From NCBI RefSeq assembly GCF_015751765.1, contig NZ_JADOTX010000001.1, forward strand, positions 2,728,001 through 2,792,000: 64,000 nucleotides of DNA. The letters are read 5' to 3'. How positions within the stretch are numbered: the stretch's first letter is position 1; the number at the start of each line of letters is the position of its first letter. The position numbers were made by a program, and so were the translations under genes. The stretch comes from Micromonospora ureilytica (lineage in GTDB: Bacteria > Actinomycetota > Actinomycetes > Mycobacteriales > Micromonosporaceae). Of this stretch, positions 54,493-61,545 are shown one piece after another. Below the pieces are notes generated by a model. That model worked only from the letters and a program-made list of their open reading frames with translations, was not told the origin of the DNA and did no database searches.

Positions 54493-56043
54493 ATGGGGCC
54501 GGAGCGTCGTTTCATCCTCGGGGTCGACGTGGGCACCACCGCAGTGCGGGCGGGCGCGTTCGCGCTGGACGGCTCCGCCCGACACGTCCGGACGCGGGCG
54601 TACCCGCTGCTCCAACCGCTGCCCGGCTGGCAGGTACAGGACCCCGACGTGCTGGTAGCGGCCACCCTGGCAGCGGTGTCCGACTGTGTCGCCGACACCG
54701 CCGGGGCGGAGGTCGTCGCCCTCGCGCTTAGCTCCCCGAGGTACGGCGTGATCGGGCTGGACGAGACACTCAGCCCGGTGACGCCGCTGCTGACCGGGCG
54801 TGACACGCGGTCCGCGGAGGTGGCCCGTGACCTGCGGGTCTCCGGGCAGAGCCGGGAGCTGCACCGGCTTACCGGCACGCCAGTGCACCCGGGAAGCCCG
54901 CTCTGCAAACTCCTGTGGTTCGCCCGCCACGAGCCGTACCTCTGCACCGCGACGCGGTGGTGGATCGGCCTGAAGGACTACCTGGTCCATCGGCTGACCG
55001 GAACGTTGGTGACCGAGCTGTCGTCGGCGTCCGGCACCGGCCTGTTCGACGTCCACCGTCGGGTGTGGAGCGCGGGCATACTCGACCTCGTCGGGGTGTC
55101 CGGCAGGCAACTACCTCCGGTCCTGCCCACGACAGGCGTTTTGCGGCTCTCCTCGGCGGCCGGGCAGGCCGTCGGCCTGCCGTCCGGCACACCTGTCGTC
55201 GTGGGCGCGGGTGACGGTCCGTCGAGCAGCCTGGGCATGGCGGCGATCGACAGCACCGTCGCCGGTCTGACGCTCGCGGCCACCGGGGCCCTGCGGACGG
55301 TCGTCGCGGCTCCGCTCGTCGACCCGGCGGAGACCTTCTCCTGCGCTGCACTGACCGAGGACGCGTGGGTTGTCGGCGAGACGGTCAACAACGGCGGCAA
55401 CGTCGTACGGTGGGCCGGTAGCGCCCTCGAACCCGACAGTCGCCCGGCGTCCGATGACCAGCTCGCCGCGCCCGAACTCCTGGCTCTCGCCGAACGGATC
55501 GCCCCGGGAAGCGACGGACTGGTGATGCTGCCCTATCTGCTGGCCGACCGGGCCTCGGAGGGGGAATCGGGCCCGCCGGGCGCGTACCTGGGGTTGCGTA
55601 GCGAGCACTCTCGGGGTCACCTGGTACGGGCCGCCGTGGAGGGTGTCTGCCTCCAGCTCGGCGGCGTCCGTGACCGCCTGGCCGAGCTGACACCGGTCAG
55701 CAGCGTTCGCCTGGCCGGTGGCGCGTTCCGATCTCCGCTGTGGCGTGCGGTGATGGCCGCGGTCCTGGATTGCCCGGTGCGGGCGTCGAGTGTGGCCGAC
55801 GATGTCGCCCTCGGCGCGGCCGCGCTCGGGCTCTTCGCCATCGGCCTGGCGCCCGATCTACCCGGGGCCGTCGCCCAGCTCGATCCCGAGGGCGCCCGCG
55901 CCGAGCCGATCGCGGTCGACAGTGCCCTCGCCGCGGCGTACCGCGGCCTGCGGACGAAACTGCCCGCGCTTCTCACGGTCGCGGGCCGGCTGGGTGAGAT
56001 CCTCGACGCCGGCGCCGGCCTCAGTGCTCCGGCTCGTCCTTGA
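54493..56043 (+). CDS. FGGY-family carbohydrate kinase (gluconokinase-like)
   Basis: 516 aa from ATG at 54493 (GTG at 54487 possible). Phosphate-1 motif GVDVGTTAVRAGAFALDG at residues about 10-27; central VGAGDGPSSSLGMAA; second-domain RLAGGAFRSPLWRAVMAAVL. The overall layout matches bacterial gluconate kinases. It would phosphorylate a sugar or sugar acid imported by the adjacent transporter. It converges on the permease gene with a 23-bp overlap of the two 3' ends. Confidence 0.85.
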   Translation: MGPERRFILGVDVGTTAVRAGAFALDGSARHVRTRAYPLLQPLPGWQVQDPDVLVAATLAAVSDCVADTAGAEVVALALSSPRYGVIGLDETLSPVTPLLTGRDTRSAEVARDLRVSGQSRELHRLTGTPVHPGSPLCKLLWFARHEPYLCTATRWWIGLKDYLVHRLTGTLVTELSSASGTGLFDVHRRVWSAGILDLVGVSGRQLPPVLPTTGVLRLSSAAGQAVGLPSGTPVVVGAGDGPSSSLGMAAIDSTVAGLTLAATGALRTVVAAPLVDPAETFSCAALTEDAWVVGETVNNGGNVVRWAGSALEPDSRPASDDQLAAPELLALAERIAPGSDGLVMLPYLLADRASEGESGPPGAYLGLRSEHSRGHLVRAAVEGVCLQLGGVRDRLAELTPVSSVRLAGGAFRSPLWRAVMAAVLDCPVRASSVADDVALGAAALGLFAIGLAPDLPGAVAQLDPEGARAEPIAVDSALAAAYRGLRTKLPALLTVAGRLGEILDAGAGLSAPARP

Positions 56044-56911
56044 CCTGCGCCACCAGCTGGGTCGGGTTGACGTAGCGCAGCGCGACGACGAGCAGGACCA
56101 GCATCATCGAGGTGTAGATGACCGCCATGGCGTCGACCGACTGCTGGGCCCTGATCCCGGACGCGGACATCGAGTAGTAGAGCGCCACCACCAGGGTCTG
56201 CGAGTCCGGCCCCGCGGTCAGGAAGGTGAGCTCGAACATGCCCACGGTCCGGACCAGCACGAGGATCGCGGAGGCGAGGATGCCCGGCACGAGCAGCGGC
56301 GTGAGGACCCGGAGGAACACCGTCCGCAGGCCCGCGCCGCACATGCGCGCCGCGCTCTCGATCCGCGGGTCGATCTGCTCGATGAACGGGGTCATGGTCA
56401 GGATGACGAAGGGCACCGACGGTACGAGGTTGGCGAGCACCACCCCGGACATGTGCCCGGCCAGGCCGAACTTGTAGAGGACTGTCGCCAGCGGGATGCC
56501 GTACGTGATCGGGGGCATCAGGATGGGCAGCAGGAACACGAGGAAGATCAGCCGTTTGCCCGGGAAGGAGCGCCGCGCGAGGGCGTAGGCGGCCGGCACG
56601 CCGATCACCAGCGAGAGGCCCACGACGAGTACGGAGACCTCCAGCGTCACGACGATGACCTGGAGGAGCGCGAACTCGTCCCAGGCGCGGGTGTACCAGC
56701 TGGTGGTGTAGCCGTCCGGGAGCCAGGTGTCGAACCAGCGCTGGCCGAACGAGCTGACCAGCACGGACGCCACGACGCCCAGCAGGTTGAGGAAGAAGAA
56801 GATGACGACGCCCCACACGATCCAGGCGGCCGGCCGCGCGACGATGCGCCGCCGCCGGTCGGTGCTGGTGGCGGGGGGCCGCGCCGGTGGCGCCTGGGTG
56901 GTCGTTGCCAT
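56021..56911 (-). CDS. ABC transporter permease 2 (PotC/iron-type)
   Basis: 296 aa with about six membrane segments after a basic N-terminus. EAA loop IESAARMCGAGLRTVFLRVLTPLLVPGI. It resembles the permeases of the spermidine/iron(III)/carbohydrate-acid group rather than CUT1. It abuts permease 1, sharing a base, and ends inside the convergent kinase gene's 3' end. Confidence 0.9.
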   Translation of the reverse strand: MATTTQAPPARPPATSTDRRRRIVARPAAWIVWGVVIFFFLNLLGVVASVLVSSFGQRWFDTWLPDGYTTSWYTRAWDEFALLQVIVVTLEVSVLVVGLSLVIGVPAAYALARRSFPGKRLIFLVFLLPILMPPITYGIPLATVLYKFGLAGHMSGVVLANLVPSVPFVILTMTPFIEQIDPRIESAARMCGAGLRTVFLRVLTPLLVPGILASAILVLVRTVGMFELTFLTAGPDSQTLVVALYYSMSASGIRAQQSVDAMAVIYTSMMLVLLVVALRYVNPTQLVAQVKDEPEH

Positions 56912-57804
56912 CAGCCCTTGCCTCCGGTGGAGCCGGTGTAGAAGCGGCTACGAGCGGCCAGCACCACAGCTATGATGACCAGCTCGACGAAGCCCATGAT
57001 CATGGCGATCGCCGACGCGTACGGGTAGTCGTACTGCTCGTAGGCCGCCTGGTAGGCGGCGAGGGAGATGACCCGGGTCTCCCCGGCCGGGTTGCCGACC
57101 AGGACCGCCGACGGGAACACGCTGAACGCCAGGACGAACGTCAGGCAGAAGGTCGTGGCGAGGCCGGGCATCAGCAACGGCAGGGTGATCCGGGTGAATC
57201 GGCGACGCCAGTCCGCGCCCAGCGTCGCGGCCGCCCGTTCCAGGGTCGGGTCGATGCCGGACAGGTACGAGAGCACCAGCAGGAACGCGAACGGGAAGCC
57301 GGTGATCACCAGCGAGAAGAACACACCCCAGTAGTTGTGGGTCAGCCGCACCGGCTCGTCGACGAGGTTGCTGGCCAGCAGGATCCGGTTGAACCAGCCG
57401 GTCGGGCCGAGGAAGTTCAGCAACCCCTGTGCGGTGAGGACAGTGCCGAGCGTGATCGGCACGACCAGCAGCGTGGTGACCAGCCGCTTGCCCCGGAACC
57501 GGCCGCGCATCCGGTAGGCGATCGGCACCGCGGCGAGGACGTTCAGGAGCGCGGCGGGCAACGCGATCCGCAGGGTGATCCAGATCGTGCCCCGCTCGTA
57601 GGAGTCGGAGAAGAACCGGGCGTAGTCGCTGAACGGCCCGCCCTTCGTCGGCTGGAACGAGAGCGTCAGCCCGTAGAAGAACGGGTAGAGGAACAGGGCG
57701 ATGACGAAGACCAGGGCCGGGACCAGCAACCAGAGCTGACGATCGACGCCCCGTTCGGCGAGACGGTGGCGCCAGTGCGTCAGCGGCCTCCCGGCGCCGC
57801 TCAC
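56911..57804 (-). CDS. ABC transporter permease 1 (PotB/iron-type)
   Basis: 297 aa from GTG at 57804, which overlaps the ATPase stop (GTGA). Six membrane segments starting LWLLVPALVFVIALFLYPF. EAA loop LERAAATLGADWRRRFTRITLPLLMPGL. First permease of a PotABCD-type transporter. Confidence 0.92.
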   Translation of the reverse strand: MSGAGRPLTHWRHRLAERGVDRQLWLLVPALVFVIALFLYPFFYGLTLSFQPTKGGPFSDYARFFSDSYERGTIWITLRIALPAALLNVLAAVPIAYRMRGRFRGKRLVTTLLVVPITLGTVLTAQGLLNFLGPTGWFNRILLASNLVDEPVRLTHNYWGVFFSLVITGFPFAFLLVLSYLSGIDPTLERAAATLGADWRRRFTRITLPLLMPGLATTFCLTFVLAFSVFPSAVLVGNPAGETRVISLAAYQAAYEQYDYPYASAIAMIMGFVELVIIAVVLAARSRFYTGSTGGKG

Positions 57805-58913
57805 CGCGTCGCCGCCGAGGCGTCCGGGAGGCGGTCGGGCTGCGTCGACGCGTCGGCGGGATAGACGAGCAGCCGCTGCGGGTCGACGGCGAGCTTGACC
57901 TGGTCGCCGGGTGCGATCCGCTGCTCGGTCCGCAGGTGCAGCAGCAGCCCGGTGTCGGTGCGGGCCTCGGCCGCCAACTCGCGGCCCTGGTACTCCACCA
58001 CCTCGACGGTCGCCGACATGGCGTTGCGGGTCTCGCCGGGCCCGTCGACGCGGATGTCCTCGGGGCGTACGGCGACCACGGCGTCCGCCCGGATCTGGAG
58101 GTCCCCCACCACCTCGCCGAGTAGGCGATGGCCGGACGCCTCGACGGTGGCCCGGTCGCCGTCGAGCTGCTCCACCCGCCCCCGCCACAGGTTGCGGTAG
58201 CCCATGAAGTCGGCGACGTGCCAGTTCGCGGGCCGGGTGTGCAACTCGCGCGGCGAGCCGATCTGCTGCACCCGCCCCTCCCGCAGCACCACCAGCCGGT
58301 CGGCCAGGGAGAGCGCCTCCTCCTGGTCGTGGGTCACGTAGACGGTGGTGAGGCCCAGCGACTGGTGCAGCCGGCGAATCTCGGTCCGCATCTCCAGGCG
58401 TAGCTTGGCGTCGAGGTTGCTCAACGGCTCGTCCATCAACACCAGGGACGGCTCGAACACGACGGCGCGGGCGATGGCGACGCGTTGCTGCTGGCCACCC
58501 GAGAGCTGACCGGGCAGCTTGTCGACGTGGTCCTCCAGTCGCACCAGCCGCACCGCCTCCTCCGTCCGCCGGCGCGTCTCCTCCTTGGGCAGCCGCCGCA
58601 TGCGCAGCCCGAAGGCGATGTTCGCCCGGACCGTCAGGTGCGGGAAGAGGGCGTAGCTTTGGAACACCATGCCGAAGCCGCGCCGCTCCGGTGGCAGCGT
58701 GTCGATGCGGCGTTCGTCCTGCCAGATGCTCCCCGCCGTCAACGGCAGGAGCCCGGCCAGGCAGTTCAACGCCGTCGACTTGCCGCAGCCGGACGGGCCG
58801 AGCAGGGCGATGAACTCCCCCGCCTCGATCGTCAGGTCCAGCTCGGTGAGCGCGGCCTGGCCGCCGAACCGGCGGGACACCCCGTCCAGCCGCAGCTGGG
58901 AGAAGGCGCTCAT
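57801..58913 (-). CDS. ABC transporter ATP-binding protein (PotA-like, TOBE domain)
   Basis: 370 aa. Walker A LLGPSGCGKSTALN, Q-loop FQSYALFPH, signature [14 protein letters not shown], Walker B LVLMDEPLSNLDAKLR, switch His in YVTHDQEEAL. C-terminal TOBE domain with VAVRPEDIRVDGPG and LAVDPQRLLVYP. It powers the two permeases. The start overlaps the stop of the binding-protein gene. Confidence 0.95.
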   Translation of the reverse strand: MSAFSQLRLDGVSRRFGGQAALTELDLTIEAGEFIALLGPSGCGKSTALNCLAGLLPLTAGSIWQDERRIDTLPPERRGFGMVFQSYALFPHLTVRANIAFGLRMRRLPKEETRRRTEEAVRLVRLEDHVDKLPGQLSGGQQQRVAIARAVVFEPSLVLMDEPLSNLDAKLRLEMRTEIRRLHQSLGLTTVYVTHDQEEALSLADRLVVLREGRVQQIGSPRELHTRPANWHVADFMGYRNLWRGRVEQLDGDRATVEASGHRLLGEVVGDLQIRADAVVAVRPEDIRVDGPGETRNAMSATVEVVEYQGRELAAEARTDTGLLLHLRTEQRIAPGDQVKLAVDPQRLLVYPADASTQPDRLPDASAATR

Positions 58914-60130
58914 CCCTGCTTGACCTTCCCGCCGCCGACCTCGCGGTCCCAGCGGCTGAACGCCGCCACGAGGCTCTTAGCGTCGAGCGGGACCTCGGTC
59001 GGGTTCCCGGCGATCAGCGCGTCGTACTCGGGGCGGCCGAACTCCCGGATCGCGTCCTGGCTCTTCTGCGGCGCCGACGAGAGCTGGACCTCCTTGATCG
59101 CCGGGCCCGGGTAGAAGTAGCCCTCGTCGTACGCCTTCGCCTGCTGTTCAGGGGTGAGCATGAACGCCAGCAGGGCCAGCACCGCGGCCTGGGTGTCGGT
59201 CGACACGCCCTTGGGCAGGACGGCGTAGTGCGCGTCGGTGACCCAGTGGAAGCCGTCGATCGGGGTGATCCTGGCCTCCTTGGGCACCGTGCCGAGCACC
59301 CGCGGGTTGATGTCCCATCCGGTCGTGCTGACGATGAGGTGCGCGGTGCCGTTGGCGAGGTTCTTCATCGTCTCGGTGGTGCCCGACGGGTAGTAGTCGA
59401 CGTACTGGCCCAACTCCTTGAGGAAGGCCCACGTCTTGTCCCATCCCGCGGTGGGGTCCTTGGGGTTCGAGTCGCCGAGGATGTAGGGCAGACCCATCAG
59501 GAACGTCCGCCCCGGGCCGGAGTTCGCCGGCCGGGCGTACTGGAACTTCCGGGGGTTGGCCCCGGCCCAGGCGAGCAGCGCGTCCGCGCTGGTCGGGGGC
59601 GAGGCGAGGCGGGACGGCAGGTATTCGAGCAGCGGACCCGACGGGTAGTAGGTCACGGTGACGCCCGCGTTGCCGGCGAGCTTCTGCATCGCGGCGGCCG
59701 GCTCCAGGTAGTTGCTCATGCCGCCGAGGCGGTCCTGGAAGGTCGGCAACACGTCGATCCAGAGCCCCTGCTCGATCCCGGCGGCCAGGCCGTCGACGCC
59801 GGTCAGCACGAGACCGATGTCCACCCGGTCCGCACCCTGCTGGGCCTTGATCTTTCCGGCCAGCTCGGGCGCCGGCGCCTTCGAGTAGGTCACCCGGGAG
59901 ATCACGTCGGGGTTCTTCGAGACGAACTCGTCGATCATCGCCTGGGTCAGCTGGAGGTTGCCCGCCACGTCGAGGACGTTGAGCGTGACGGCCTTACCGG
60001 GCCGCTGTGGCACCTCGCCGGTGCTGTCGCCGGTGGTGTCGCCGGGGGCCTCGGGCGCACCACACCCGACCGCGCCCACCAGGAGCGACGATGCCGTACC
60101 CAGGAGAGCGCCGCGCCGCGAGATACCCAT
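58910..60130 (-). CDS. ABC transporter substrate-binding lipoprotein (Tat type)
   Basis: 406 aa from ATG at 60130 with GGAGGG upstream. The N-terminus ISRRGALLGTASSLLVGAVGC combines a twin-arginine motif with a lipobox, so it is likely Tat-exported and lipidated. The mature part is a family-1 solute-binding fold (VTLNVLDVAGNLQLTQAMIDEFV, FMLTPEQQAKAYDEGYFYPG). The substrate is unproven; context suggests a uronate or (methyl)glucurono-oligosaccharide. A palindrome like that before the glucuronidase lies 60 bp upstream. Confidence 0.92.
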   Translation of the reverse strand: MGISRRGALLGTASSLLVGAVGCGAPEAPGDTTGDSTGEVPQRPGKAVTLNVLDVAGNLQLTQAMIDEFVSKNPDVISRVTYSKAPAPELAGKIKAQQGADRVDIGLVLTGVDGLAAGIEQGLWIDVLPTFQDRLGGMSNYLEPAAAMQKLAGNAGVTVTYYPSGPLLEYLPSRLASPPTSADALLAWAGANPRKFQYARPANSGPGRTFLMGLPYILGDSNPKDPTAGWDKTWAFLKELGQYVDYYPSGTTETMKNLANGTAHLIVSTTGWDINPRVLGTVPKEARITPIDGFHWVTDAHYAVLPKGVSTDTQAAVLALLAFMLTPEQQAKAYDEGYFYPGPAIKEVQLSSAPQKSQDAIREFGRPEYDALIAGNPTEVPLDAKSLVAAFSRWDREVGGGKVKQG

Positions 60131-60189
60131 GAGCCGTTCCCTCCGCCAGGTGTCATCCCCGCTGATTGAGGCAGCCGGCGCGCCGCGGC

Positions 60190-60203
60190 GGCAACGGGTT
60201 GCC
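60190..60203. promoter_or_regulatory. GGCAACGGGTTGCC palindrome upstream of the transporter operon
   Basis: A 14-bp dyad with 12 symmetric positions between the divergent transporter (start 60130) and LacI gene (start 60310). It contains GCAA-N4-TTGC, as at 54449. It is suitably placed for repression of the transporter and autoregulation of the regulator. Confidence 0.5.
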
Positions 60204-60309
60204 ATGTATTGCCTCGCGCGAATGCGATCGGGCCGCTGGATTGTTGCGGGGGCATTGCCGAGTATTCACCGCCGCCATACCATGATCACGGCGCGTTGCC
60301 GGGAGGAGC

Positions 60310-61398
60310 ATGAAGATGCCCGACCACATCAGGCCGCCGGGACAGCGAGTCACGATCTACGACGTCGCCCTCGAGGCGGCCGTCTCACCGTCCACGGTGT
60401 CCCGCGCCTTCTCCCGACCGAGTCGCGTCAACTCCGAGACCGCCGAGCGGATCCGGCAGGTCGCCGAGCGGCTGGGCTACCGGACCAACCCCCTCGCGCG
60501 TGCCCTCACCACGTCCCGCACGCAGATGATCGCGCTGGTCATCGCCGACATCACCAACCCGGTGTACGCGGAGATCGTGCGCGGCGCGCAGGAGGCGGCG
60601 ACCGACGGCGAATACACCATGGTGCTGATCGACGCCCAGGAGTCCGACCGGCTGGAACGGGTGGCTGTGGAACGCACCATGTCGACGGTCGACGGCATCG
60701 TGCTGGCCAGCAGCCGGATGTCCGACTCGGCCATCCGGATGATCGCCAAGCAGCGGCCGGTGGTGGTCCTCAACCGGGCTCTCGCCGACGTGCCCTGCGT
60801 CGTCACGGACGACCCCCGTGGGGTGCGGCGGGCCGCCGAGCACCTCGGCGAGCTGGGGCACGACCACATCACCTACGTGGCGGGTCCGCAGGCGTCCTGG
60901 CCCAACGGCATCCGCTGGCGCTCGCTGCTCGAGGCGGGCATGGAGTTGGAGATCAAGGTTCGCCAGATCGGGCCGTTCAGCCCCACCATGGCGGGCGGTG
61001 AGCGGGCCGCGCAGGAGCTGTGTGCACGTCCCGCGACGGCGGTCCTCGCCTTCAACGACCAGATGGCCATCGGGATCATCCGCGGTCTCAGCCGGATGGG
61101 CGTCAACGTACCGGGCGACGTCAGCGTCGTGGGCTTCGACAACATCCTCGCCGCCGACATCGTCACTCCTGGGCTCACCACCGTCGCGGCACCGCTCTAC
61201 GCGGAGGGCTCGGCCGCGGCCCGGCACCTGCTCACGATGATCGAGGGGGCGCCCGGGCACACCGGCCGGCCGATGGTCCTGCCGGTACGCCTCGTCGTCC
61301 GCGGCTCGACGGCCGCGCGCAACCCGAGCCCCGGTCGCGCCCGACCACAGTGGCCGCGGCAGCGGACCGCGCCCGACCCGGCGGCCCGCCTGCTCTGA
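60310..61398 (+). CDS. LacI-family transcriptional regulator
   Basis: 362 aa with GGGAGG 8 bp upstream. Helix-turn-helix VTIYDVALEAAVSPSTVSRAF and hinge helix NPLARALTTSRT, then a periplasmic-binding-like sensor domain (ADITNPVYAEIVRGAQEAA, VPGDVSVVGFDNILAADIVTPGLTTV). Divergent from the transporter and upstream of the GH67 gene, it is the obvious regulator of this locus; the inducer is probably a uronic acid or its oligosaccharide (inferred). A Pro/Arg-rich tail of about 30 residues is atypical. Confidence 0.95.
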   Translation: MKMPDHIRPPGQRVTIYDVALEAAVSPSTVSRAFSRPSRVNSETAERIRQVAERLGYRTNPLARALTTSRTQMIALVIADITNPVYAEIVRGAQEAATDGEYTMVLIDAQESDRLERVAVERTMSTVDGIVLASSRMSDSAIRMIAKQRPVVVLNRALADVPCVVTDDPRGVRRAAEHLGELGHDHITYVAGPQASWPNGIRWRSLLEAGMELEIKVRQIGPFSPTMAGGERAAQELCARPATAVLAFNDQMAIGIIRGLSRMGVNVPGDVSVVGFDNILAADIVTPGLTTVAAPLYAEGSAAARHLLTMIEGAPGHTGRPMVLPVRLVVRGSTAARNPSPGRARPQWPRQRTAPDPAARLL

Positions 61399-61480
61399 GG
61401 CCGCACGGCCCCGCGACAAGAAACGACAACTCGTTGCCGCGGCGCTGCCGCGCCGGGAAGGATCGACGCGCATCCATCCA

Positions 61481-61493
61481 GCAACGTCGTTGC
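61481..61493. promoter_or_regulatory. GCAACGTCGTTGC palindrome upstream of the GH67 gene
   Basis: A perfect 13-bp dyad (GCAACG-T-CGTTGC) 53 bp upstream of the glucuronidase start. A further half site CGTTGC lies near 61434. It shares half-sites with the palindromes before the kinase and the transporter. Confidence 0.55.
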
Positions 61494-61545
61494 GCTCGCG
61501 GGACGGGCCGAACGGCGTGCCCAGCGGACGAACGAGGAGATGGCG

